From Bifidobacterium breve (GTDB lineage: Bacteria > Actinomycetota > Acidimicrobiia > IMCC26256), in NCBI GenBank assembly GCA_945907055.1, contig CAMDSG010000026.1, positions 1 to 15,271 of the forward strand: a stretch of 15,271 nucleotides of DNA, in the 5' to 3' direction. Below are positions 1 through 6,803 of the stretch, piece after piece (within the stretch, counting starts at the first letter, position 1; the number at the start of each line of letters is the position of its first letter). Under the pieces are notes generated by a model, which saw only the letters and a program-made list of their open reading frames with translations, had not been told where the DNA came from and did no database searches. A program made the position numbers and the translations under genes.

Positions 1-545
1 GCAAGCGCTGCGATACCTGCATTGACGTGAACAACTGTTCCACCCGCGAAGTCGAGAGCGCCGAGTTTGAACAACCAACCTGCAGGTGCGAATACCCAAT
101 GTGCAACGGGTGAGTAAACAAGAACTGCCCATAGCCCTAGAAAAATTGCCCAGGCGGAGAAACGCATTCGGTCTGCGATCGCTCCCGTAATCAGTGCTGG
201 TGTAATCACGGCAAACATCATTTGGAAGGTCATAAATAGTGCGGGAGGAATTGTGAGTGCTTCAAACCCAGGGGGTGCAACTAGATTCGCATTTCGGAGC
301 CATGCAAAATCAAAGTTTCCGATCCAAGCGTTGGATCCTCCAAAGGCGAGGGAGTACCCAATTACTGCCCACACGATGGCGATGAGCCCCATCGAAAAGA
401 AGTTCTGCATCAACATGCCCAGCACGTTCTTGGCCCTCACCATGCCGCCATAAAAAAAGGCGAGCCCTGGAATCATAAAAAGCACAAGAGCGGTTGAGAT
501 CAATACCCAAGCTGTATCCCCTGGATTTATTGCACCTATATTCAT
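1..545 (-). CDS. amt: Ammonium transporter Amt, N-terminal part (gene runs off the window)
   Basis: This is a membrane channel of the Amt/MEP/Rh family that moves ammonium/ammonia across the cytoplasmic membrane. It reads open from ATG at 545 to the window edge (about 181 codons), so the C-terminal half is missing. Visible family marks are the N-terminal PGLAFFYGGMVRAKN helix, FQMMFAVITPALITGA with the pore-gating Phe region, ADRMRFSAW, and the family signature DFAGGTVVHVNAGIAAL near residues 160-177. That signature contains the structural Asp and one of the two pore histidines. There is no cleavable signal peptide. An AAGGTGG ribosome binding site lies about 7 bases before the ATG. GlnR-like boxes lie 45-80 bases upstream. 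The PAS/GGDEF/EAL gene precedes it on the same strand, 135 bases away. Whether a PII gene (glnK/glnB) follows lies outside the window. Confidence 0.96.
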   Translation of the reverse strand, partial: MNIGAINPGDTAWVLISTALVLFMIPGLAFFYGGMVRAKNVLGMLMQNFFSMGLIAIVWAVIGYSLAFGGSNAWIGNFDFAWLRNANLVAPPGFEALTIPPALFMTFQMMFAVITPALITGAIADRMRFSAWAIFLGLWAVLVYSPVAHWVFAPAGWLFKLGALDFAGGTVVHVNAGIAAL

Positions 546-588
546 GTGAATCCACCTTGTAAATAAGAGTTGTCATTGAGTAGGTGGA

Positions 589-623
589 GTTACCGTAATG
601 AAGGAGTGTTACCGGAGTGTTTC
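589..623 (-). promoter_or_regulatory. GlnR-like nitrogen-control boxes upstream of amt
   Basis: Read on the minus strand, GAAAC (623-619), six bases, then GTAAC (612-608) gives the AC-N9-AC arrangement of actinobacterial GlnR sites (consensus of the type gTnAC-N6-GaAAC). A third GTAAC lies at 593-589 but is out of the 11-bp register. The site is about 45-80 bases before the amt start, as expected for activation of an ammonium transporter under nitrogen limitation. The assignment is by motif only; no glnR gene is visible here. Confidence 0.6.
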
Positions 624-680
624 CGAGGCATATCTAATCTGCGCTGTATAGAGGACGCTAGGGGCTTAGAGCCGGAGAAA

Positions 681-3600
681 CTAAGGAGTTGCTAACGACG
701 GAATCGCTGACGCCGGGAGAGGCCTAGAGATGAAGAATCCCTGAGCAGAGTCACACCCGAGAGCGCTTAGAGCCTGCATCTGTGTCTCGTTCTCGACGCC
801 CTCAGCCACAACGAGCAGGCCAAGAGCGTGGCCTAGCCCGAGTACCGCTGAGACGATCGCTTCGTCATCTGGGTCGTGCCCAAGCCCATCTACAAATGAC
901 CTATCAATCTTCACAATATCCAGAGGGAATCGCTTTAAGTAATACAGGGAGGAGTAACCGGTTCCAAAGTCGTCGATCGCAACCTGAACGCCTAGATCAT
1001 GGAGTTCACGAAGTGCGTCGATTGAAGCCGGCTCCATGAGCGTGCCCTCAGTTATCTCGAGCACTAACTGAGATGGAGTAAGACCGGATAACGCGAGTGC
1101 CTGACGCACAACCTCAATTAGGTCTGATGCCTCGAACTGCGGCGCTGAGACATTTACTGAGACTGTGAAATTAGTGCTGACATCACCATCCATGATCCAC
1201 CTGCCCAACTGGCTGCACGCTTCCCTAATGACAAAGTTGCCAACCTCAGAGATAGCGCCGGTCTCCTCGGCGATCTCAATAAAGGATGCAGGCTGCAGCA
1301 TCCCCTTAGTTGGGTGGAGCCAGCGGACGAGCGCCTCAACGCCCTCAACTGAGCCAGTAACAAGATTGATTACTGGTTGATACTCAAGGACGAGCTCCCC
1401 GTTCATTGAAGCGTTGCGAAGGCCGCTCTCCATCTCCAATCGATTCAGTGCGGATGAACGCAGTTCGTCACCAAAGACTTCAAACCGAGCCTTGCCGTTC
1501 TTTTTAGCCTTGTACATCGCAGCATCCGCGTCGCGCAGCATTCCGGCGGCTTTGGCATTGCCTCCGTTAATAGCGACGCCAATACTGGCCGAGACGCAAA
1601 GCGACTGGCCCTTGATCATCATCGGCCGATCTATCGATGCGAGCAGTCTCTCGGCGAGATCGGTTATGACTCCACTCGCGCTCTCAGGGTCTAGATCTTC
1701 ACAGAGCAAAACAAATTCATCGCCCCCTAAGCGCGCAATCGTGTCGCTAGCTCGTGAGCACTCCCTCAACCTGGAGGCAACGTTGATCAGGAGTTCATCT
1801 CCGGCGTCATGCCCAAGGCTGTCGTTTACTTCCTTGAACCGATCTAGGTCAATGAACATGACAGCGTTGAGAGTGTTTCCTCTAGATGCGCGGGCGACAG
1901 CATTGGATAACAACTCAGTGAAGAGTGAACGATTTGGTAATCCTGTAAGTGAATCGTGGTGTGCTTGATGTGAAAGACGCTTCTCGTATTCCTTCCTTTC
2001 GACCGCAATCGAGCATAAAGAGCAAAGGGTCTCCATGAAAGCGACTTCTTCCGTAGTTACTTCATGGAGCTCATGCCAGAAGACTGCGATGCTTGCAATA
2101 ATTGCGTCCTCATCAGAGCTACTGACAGGGGTCGACCAAACTGACTTGAATCCATTTCGGAGCAATAAATCGCGGCACCCCTCGAGTCGCAGATCGTTAG
2201 CAACATCAAAGGAGTAAACGGGTTCCCCTGCCTCCACCGCAATTCCGCAGAGGCCACCCTCTGCACCAGGCGGAACGGACTGCATCGCATCGACAAATTC
2301 AGCGGGCATATTAGGGCCGCCCGCAAACGAAAGGCTTCCATCACTGACCATCATCACTGCTGCCTTAGCCCCAACAAAGGTCCCCTCCACTAGGTCGCAG
2401 AGGGCGGCAAGGACATTGCTAATTGGGGCACTGCTGGCCACCAAACGCAGAAACCCAGCCTGCTCGCGAGCAAGATTCTCAGAGCGTCGGCGATCCGTAA
2501 TGTCCCTAACAGTGATCATGGAGGCTGCGTTGCTTGTATCCACGTCAAAGTTAACTGCCGTTGCTTCACAGAATCTGTAATTGCCATCCGCGTTGAGAAC
2601 TCGAATCGGGTAATCAGCCTCGGGGTTCTTTATGGCTGGGCCACTCGGTGATCCGTGAGGCAGTCCCTCTATGTCATCAGGATGTATCTTTTGCCGCAAT
2701 TTTGTGCCGATAATTTCTTCGAGCGGAATCCCGAGCAACTCCTCTGCCCTAGGGCTTGCATAGATAATCCCTTCGGGTCGTCTAACTACAAATACTGCGT
2801 CAGCGCTCTGGGCAACGATCGTACGGAACCAAATTTCTTGGCTCCGAAGTTTTTCTGCAATATTCTTAAGTTGTGTAACGTCGTGGATCGTGAGCGTGTA
2901 AAACGTCCGGCCGTTCTTACCGATATTACGGTGAGCATCGGTTACCGTTTGCACGATATCTCCTTGGAGATCTACAAAAGAAGTCTCACCACTCCATTGG
3001 CCAGAGTTGAGTAGAGCAGGAATAACCTCTGAAATCATGAGTTCAAAACTCTCCGGAGTTAACCGCAGTACTTCAAGATAATTTAAGAGGGATAGTTCGG
3101 TCTCTGTTAAAGCCTCGAGCCCAAGCCTGCGACGCGCTGTGGGGTTGGCATACTGAATTGTGCCTTGATCGTCAAAGACGAGAGCCAGAGCCTCAGATTC
3201 CTCAAGCAAAGATCGAAGATGATCTGTCTGCGTTAACGCGACATCAAGCGAAGTTAGATCTTCAAAAATGCTGACATAGTTACGGCTTGCCTGCGCAGCG
3301 CTGGTAACCCAGTTTCGTACATTGCAGAATGACCCATCTGGGCGTTCAATCCTTAGATTGCCAAACCATTGGCCCGTCTTGATAACAGCATTAGCTGCGT
3401 CTTGTATTATGAGTTCCTGGCCCGATGTTGCATCAGTGAGAACGGCTAATACATTCTCGCTATCCAATTCTCTACCAAAAATCTCACTCAACTTTTCATT
3501 GCCGTATAGAAGTTCACCATTCTGCGTTATGCATGCAATACCAAGCGGAGATGATGAGAGAAGAGCTCCCAGAAAAGCGGGGTCTTCAGATAATGCCAGG

Positions 3601-3686
3601 TGCCCTTCACTTATATCACCTAAAGTGTCCGCGCTCACGCTATGAGCGTTTACCGGTAGGTGAGAAGAGTTAGGGGTATGAAGCAT
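681..3686 (-). CDS. PAS-PAS-PAS-GAF-GGDEF-EAL cyclic-di-GMP signalling protein
   Basis: This is a 1001-residue cytoplasmic protein predicted to make and/or break cyclic di-GMP in response to small-molecule or redox signals. Three PAS/PAC segments are visible (about 36-145, 155-275 and 283-400), then a GAF domain (about 410-565), a GGDEF domain (about 572-735) and an EAL domain (about 750-990). The cyclase motif GGDEF is intact at 654-658. The inhibitory I-site RxxD (RASD, 645-648) stands five residues before it. The phosphodiesterase domain keeps EAL (784-786), Asn in NVSAPQF (845), Glu in LEITE (877), DDFGTG (905-910) and AEGVE (961-965). Both activities are therefore possible on sequence. 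No membrane segment or signal peptide is seen. The start is ATG at 3686 with a weak GAGAG upstream. It lies directly upstream of amt on the same strand, but amt appears to have its own control region. Confidence 0.95.
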   Translation of the reverse strand: MLHTPNSSHLPVNAHSVSADTLGDISEGHLALSEDPAFLGALLSSSPLGIACITQNGELLYGNEKLSEIFGRELDSENVLAVLTDATSGQELIIQDAANAVIKTGQWFGNLRIERPDGSFCNVRNWVTSAAQASRNYVSIFEDLTSLDVALTQTDHLRSLLEESEALALVFDDQGTIQYANPTARRRLGLEALTETELSLLNYLEVLRLTPESFELMISEVIPALLNSGQWSGETSFVDLQGDIVQTVTDAHRNIGKNGRTFYTLTIHDVTQLKNIAEKLRSQEIWFRTIVAQSADAVFVVRRPEGIIYASPRAEELLGIPLEEIIGTKLRQKIHPDDIEGLPHGSPSGPAIKNPEADYPIRVLNADGNYRFCEATAVNFDVDTSNAASMITVRDITDRRRSENLAREQAGFLRLVASSAPISNVLAALCDLVEGTFVGAKAAVMMVSDGSLSFAGGPNMPAEFVDAMQSVPPGAEGGLCGIAVEAGEPVYSFDVANDLRLEGCRDLLLRNGFKSVWSTPVSSSDEDAIIASIAVFWHELHEVTTEEVAFMETLCSLCSIAVERKEYEKRLSHQAHHDSLTGLPNRSLFTELLSNAVARASRGNTLNAVMFIDLDRFKEVNDSLGHDAGDELLINVASRLRECSRASDTIARLGGDEFVLLCEDLDPESASGVITDLAERLLASIDRPMMIKGQSLCVSASIGVAINGGNAKAAGMLRDADAAMYKAKKNGKARFEVFGDELRSSALNRLEMESGLRNASMNGELVLEYQPVINLVTGSVEGVEALVRWLHPTKGMLQPASFIEIAEETGAISEVGNFVIREACSQLGRWIMDGDVSTNFTVSVNVSAPQFEASDLIEVVRQALALSGLTPSQLVLEITEGTLMEPASIDALRELHDLGVQVAIDDFGTGYSSLYYLKRFPLDIVKIDRSFVDGLGHDPDDEAIVSAVLGLGHALGLLVVAEGVENETQMQALSALGCDSAQGFFISRPLPASAIPSLATP

Positions 3687-3780
3687 GGGGGTCTCTCGCA
3701 GTTAGAAGACAACGGCATTACCCTAGGTCAAAAACCAGCCAAGAATAAAGTTTCGGGTCAATTTGATAACAAGCAGGGGT

Positions 3781-4320
3781 TCAGCGGGCACGCAAAACTC
3801 TTGCCTTTGCGAGGCCCCATGCGAGAAGAAGTGCCCCGAGGTCTTCAGCGATTGAGGCCAAATCTGGTGGAGAGAGGGACCATCGATCATCGGGCAAGGC
3901 GCGTTCTTCAAATGGGTCACGCTCTAACTCTGCTACCCCAAGACCTAGAAGCAGCAGGCCCGGCTCCCGATGAGACCCCCTCACAATGCTCAGGGGGGTC
4001 TCACGCTGCAGTGCCGGGTCTTGCGCGAAGAGTGCTCGAAGCTCACTTGAGACTCTCTCGGTTGAAGCTAGAGAGGCCTCTGTTATTTTCTCTTCCTCAG
4101 ACTCAGAGAGAGGGCCTTTTATCCAAGCTCTGAGGACCTCAGCGGTGCGATTCGTCAGCCAAATTGGTAAGCCAATTGTGATCCCCGATAACAAAAGTGG
4201 GCTCACCTCATTAAGAATTGCGGTTCCCTCCGCCTCCGCTGCTGCCGGATCAGATCCAGGTTCTGTCCGTGAACGCTTAAACATCTCTGGGAGTTCGTAT
4301 TTACGAGTCATAAGAGACAT
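3781..4320 (-). CDS. Conserved actinobacterial protein of unknown function
   Basis: This is a 179-residue soluble protein with no assignable function. After a polar N-terminus (about 1-35) comes an amphipathic stretch with SPLLLSGITIGLPIWL. The middle is an acidic, Ala/Glu-rich helical segment (about 70-95). The C-terminal half contains ALQRETPLSIVRG, LGVAELERDPFEERALPDDRWSLSP and a final LLAWGLAKARVLRAR. The pattern 'QR.TPL..+R', '+D.....P.D.+.L.P' and 'WG.AKA' resembles a family of small uncharacterised actinobacterial proteins I recall, which supports real coding over the opposite-strand frames. No good Shine-Dalgarno precedes ATG 4320, or the in-frame ATGs at codons 4 and 13, so the start is uncertain. 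The c-di-GMP gene follows 94 bases downstream on the same strand. A role cannot be inferred from context. Confidence 0.7.
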   Translation of the reverse strand: MSLMTRKYELPEMFKRSRTEPGSDPAAAEAEGTAILNEVSPLLLSGITIGLPIWLTNRTAEVLRAWIKGPLSESEEEKITEASLASTERVSSELRALFAQDPALQRETPLSIVRGSHREPGLLLLGLGVAELERDPFEERALPDDRWSLSPPDLASIAEDLGALLLAWGLAKARVLRAR

Positions 4321-4329
4321 GATGGCCCA

Positions 4330-4611
4330 ATGCGCATCCTCGCGTTAGCCGTATTCGAACGAATCGTCTATCAATCCACATGCCTAGATAGCTCGAGCCC
4401 GGATAGGCCAACCCTCGAGGTAGACGCTCTGCTACGTGACGGGGACGCAGATGGCCCTCTCCTCTTGCCTATGGCAGACATAAAACGAATGCTGGGATTC
4501 TCCCTAGCGGAGCATCACATCTTGAGCTTCAGAGAATCGGGGCGCAGTGAATTTCGCGACGGAGTCGAGTACCTGAGCTTTCCAGTATGGAAGGACCTAA
4601 GTCACGAATAG
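4330..4611 (+). CDS. Possible small protein, unrecognised (doubtful ORF)
   Basis: This is a 93-codon open frame on the plus strand, starting nine bases from the divergent start of the 179-residue gene. The predicted protein is soluble and acidic, with Asp-rich (about 34-44) and PMADIKRMLGF (about 47-57) stretches and a C-terminal YLSFPVWKDLSHE. I recognise no family. Points in favour: it fills a gap with no competing minus-strand ORF, and the amino-acid mix is protein-like. Points against: there is no clear ribosome binding site, there are nine bases of divergent spacing, and codon choice shows no strong bias. It may be a real small gene, a remnant, or chance. Confidence 0.3.
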   Translation: MRILALAVFERIVYQSTCLDSSSPDRPTLEVDALLRDGDADGPLLLPMADIKRMLGFSLAEHHILSFRESGRSEFRDGVEYLSFPVWKDLSHE

Positions 4612-4624
4612 GCCTGCAGAGAAA

Positions 4625-4724
4625 ACGACTATCCCGCTAGGACATCGCCCTCCATCACTACTGGTCGGTCAACGTCTTGCCTGATACAACCCACGACTAT
4701 CCCTGAAGGACGTCGCCCTCCATC
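4625..4724. repeat. 32-bp imperfect direct repeat duplicating the 3' end of the NIL gene
   Basis: The segments 4625-4656 and 4693-4724 match at 28 of 32 bases by eye. The right copy encodes the last residues and stop of the NIL-domain gene (QMEGDVLQG-stop on the minus strand). The left copy, just downstream of that gene, would encode VMEGDVLAG-stop in a different frame. The offset is 68 bases. The intervening sequence does not match the upstream gene body, so this is a short tail duplication or the remnant of a second NIL gene. Confidence 0.75.
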
Positions 4725-4942
4725 TGATTGACGGTGCATCCGAGTTCTTCTAGGTATGCAATGGAGTCAGCGATGCTCTGTGCCTCACCCGAGATCTCAA
4801 GAATCGTCCACCCCGAGTGCTCCTCGACATTCGCGCGACGAATACTTGGTATCACATCGAATCGCTTAATGATCTCGTAGACCATCGGACGGTCTACTAA
4901 GGCTTCCGGGAACGATACAAATAGGCGCTGGCTAGTAGTCAC
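4697..4942 (-). CDS. Stand-alone NIL-domain protein
   Basis: This is an 81-residue single-domain protein of the NIL family, the ferredoxin-like fold best known as the methionine-sensing C-terminal domain of the importer ATPase MetN. NIL domains also occur fused to ferredoxins. The pattern is typical: RLFVSFPEALVDRPMVYEII at the N-terminus, the central SIRRANVEEHSGWTILEISG, then AYLEELGCTVNQMEGDVLQG. The start is GTG at 4942. No ATG, GTG or TTG lies upstream in frame before a stop, which fixes the choice unless a rarer codon is used. The gene starts 41 bases after the hemQ stop and could be co-transcribed with hemQ. A role in sulfur amino-acid sensing is possible by family but is not shown by its neighbours. 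The 3' end is partly repeated downstream. Confidence 0.85.
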   Translation of the reverse strand: MTTSQRLFVSFPEALVDRPMVYEIIKRFDVIPSIRRANVEEHSGWTILEISGEAQSIADSIAYLEELGCTVNQMEGDVLQG

Positions 4943-4983
4943 GCCCTTTAGGTTAGCGATTACGCCGGCCTCGTGATGAATAC

Positions 4984-5769
4984 TCAGCTAATCCCTACAG
5001 CTTTAAGCGCATCTGCTGGGTCCATCACTAGCCCAGTGAAAAAGGGGCCAAACTCCCCATAGCGTGCTGATACCTCATCAAAACGCATCTCGTAGACGAT
5101 CTCTTTGAGTGCCACAGGGTCGTCCGCAAAGAGCGTCACTCCCCATTCCCAGTCGTCAATCCCTGTTGATCCGGTGATTAGTTGAACGACTCGCCCGGCA
5201 TATGTGCGCCCAACGCGGGCATGCCCGGCCATTAGTTCTTTTCGCTGTGCAAAATCAAGCGAGTACCAGTTGTCGTCTCCCGAGCGCTTCTTCGACATCG
5301 GGTAGAAACAGATCGTTGATCTCGCTGGAAGCTTTGGGTGAATGCGCTGTTCTCGATAGTGCACCATCCGCTCACTCCATACCGTTAGGCGCTTCTCGAT
5401 CTCCGCAGCATCGGTTATGCCTTCTTCTTCGGAGAGGCGCCTGCGCTCATCGTCACCTGTGGACATGTACTCAGAGCCCTCAGTGAGCGAGAAGTACGAC
5501 CACTCAAGAATAAATAATCCGGTCTCAAGAATCGCGTTCTGGAACTGCTGCAAGCGAAGTAGGTCTGGCCCAACAACCATTACGCCGAGGTCTGCTTTGT
5601 GCCCGAGGACTGGGAACCAAACGCACTGATGACCATCGGCAACTAGGGCATCGACGAGTGCGATTACTTGCCCAGGGCCCGCGGACTCAGACCTCGAAGC
5701 TCCTCGGGCAACCTTGAGGAATAGATGCAGAACTCCCCAACCCTCAGATGGAATCACAGACTCAGGCAT
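4984..5769 (-). CDS. hemQ: Coproheme decarboxylase HemQ (chlorite-dismutase family)
   Basis: This enzyme performs the last step of the coproporphyrin-dependent haem pathway of monoderm bacteria: peroxide-dependent oxidative decarboxylation of two propionates of coproheme to give protohaem b. At 261 residues it has the length of the actinobacterial enzyme. Family landmarks are FYPMSKKR (155-162), whose Tyr156 is the likely radical-forming catalytic tyrosine; NWYSLDFAQRKELMAGH, where His183 is the likely proximal haem ligand; and the highly conserved run from QLITGSTGIDDWEWG through RFDEVSARYGEFGPF (196-243). The start is ATG 5769. No Shine-Dalgarno precedes it, but TAACCT sits seven bases before the ATG, compatible with a -10 box of a leaderless transcript. 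The usual partners (hemY, hemE, hemH) are not in the window. Neighbours are a lipoprotein gene 55 bases upstream and the NIL gene downstream. Confidence 0.95.
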   Translation of the reverse strand: MPESVIPSEGWGVLHLFLKVARGASRSESAGPGQVIALVDALVADGHQCVWFPVLGHKADLGVMVVGPDLLRLQQFQNAILETGLFILEWSYFSLTEGSEYMSTGDDERRRLSEEEGITDAAEIEKRLTVWSERMVHYREQRIHPKLPARSTICFYPMSKKRSGDDNWYSLDFAQRKELMAGHARVGRTYAGRVVQLITGSTGIDDWEWGVTLFADDPVALKEIVYEMRFDEVSARYGEFGPFFTGLVMDPADALKAVGIS

Positions 5770-5824
5770 AATGTGAGGTTATCGGGCGAGAAGCCAAACC
5801 CTCAGGTCGCGCTCGCGTTGAGTG

Positions 5825-6688
5825 CTACTGGTCTGCGTTGGAGCCCAAGCCTCCGAGGGAACCAACATCACTCGCTGGGGGTGCAGAGATATTTAGGTCT
5901 GCATCGAAATCAAAGAACTCGAGTGAGAAAGAGAACTTATTCTCCGAGCCGCCACCATTCGTCGAGAGTTTTACTGTGCGCCCCTGCTCATCGACCCAGA
6001 CATCTACGGGGAACTCATTTGAGAGATTCTCGAATGCGGAGGAGACCTCTTTTTTATCAGCACTTGGGGCTGCACCTATTGCCTTGGACATATTTATGCG
6101 GCCCGTGTAGTGAGTTGTCTGATTACCGCGAATGCTCTCAGTGCCAACCTCTTCTACATCTGCAATGCCGCGAAGCATCGCAAGGAGATTTGCTGGATTA
6201 GCACCCGCAAGAGACTCTCCCCCAAGAGCGCTTAGGTCCATAGAGATCCACTCTTTACCGCCGAGCAGAGAAGAGCCGATACCACCAATTAGGTCTCCAA
6301 CGCGCAGATAAACGGTCTCGCCGACCAAGCGAATCTCAACCTTGGACGATTCGAGGCCAGGTATTCCGAGATCAGCAAGTGAGGTTTTGAGGCTGGTTGA
6401 GTCGTTCTTAAAGTCGACCCCACCATCGAGATCAAACTTCGATGCTTTACCTGACATCGAGATTGAAAAAACGCCGGCAACGCGCATTGTTCCAACTTGA
6501 GATGCAGCATCCACACTTGAGGAGATGAGCTGGACGGCACCGACCTTGCTTGCATCTGGTTTCGTCTCTCCACCACACCCAGCGAAGGCGATCCCAGTTG
6601 CGAGGGTCACTGCGAGAATTGCTGTGAAACCAGATCGAGTTTTAAAACCTCTGCGAGAACGAGTTAGAGAATTAGTTGTGTGAGCCAT
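5825..6688 (-). CDS. Secreted lipoprotein, LppX/LprAFG-like
   Basis: This is a 287-residue predicted lipoprotein. The N-terminus is basic with SRRGFK (11-16), which fits the twin-arginine (Tat) pattern S-R-R-x-F. A hydrophobic stretch (about 21-37) then leads to a lipobox-like FAGC, with Cys38 as the likely lipidated residue, followed by GGETKPD. The mature part is rich in beta-strand pattern: alternating hydrophobic strands, DVWVDEQGRTVKL near the C-terminus, and a Gly/Ser-rich tail. This resembles the LppX/LprAFG fold of actinobacterial lipoproteins that bind and carry lipids across the envelope. The family assignment rests on architecture and on motifs such as 'PVDVWVDEQGR'; the ligand is unknown. 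AGGG and GGAG sequences precede ATG 6688. hemQ follows 55 bases downstream. Confidence 0.85.
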   Translation of the reverse strand: MAHTTNSLTRSRRGFKTRSGFTAILAVTLATGIAFAGCGGETKPDASKVGAVQLISSSVDAASQVGTMRVAGVFSISMSGKASKFDLDGGVDFKNDSTSLKTSLADLGIPGLESSKVEIRLVGETVYLRVGDLIGGIGSSLLGGKEWISMDLSALGGESLAGANPANLLAMLRGIADVEEVGTESIRGNQTTHYTGRINMSKAIGAAPSADKKEVSSAFENLSNEFPVDVWVDEQGRTVKLSTNGGGSENKFSFSLEFFDFDADLNISAPPASDVGSLGGLGSNADQ

Positions 6689-6747
6689 TCTCCAACCCTA
6701 GGGCAGGCGCGGGACATAGTGCACTCAGGGGCGCGTATTAAGGCGCG

Positions 6748-6776
6748 AAAACGGGGCGCCCTAATGGGCGCCCCGT
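6748..6776 (-). terminator. Rho-independent terminator of groEL
   Basis: A perfect 11-bp inverted repeat, ACGGGGCGCCC (6751-6761) and GGGCGCCCCGT (6766-6776), closes a TAAT loop. In the minus-strand transcript the stem is followed by a short U run (bases 6751-6748). It lies 28 bases after the groEL stop and separates groEL from the lipoprotein gene. Confidence 0.88.
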
Positions 6777-6803
6777 GATCAAGTACTTACTAAGGGCTAT
6801 CGA

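Noticed and set aside
3660..4348. Plus-strand frames opposite the 179-residue gene
   Set aside because: Their translations lack protein-like patterns, while the minus-strand frame has recognisable family motifs.
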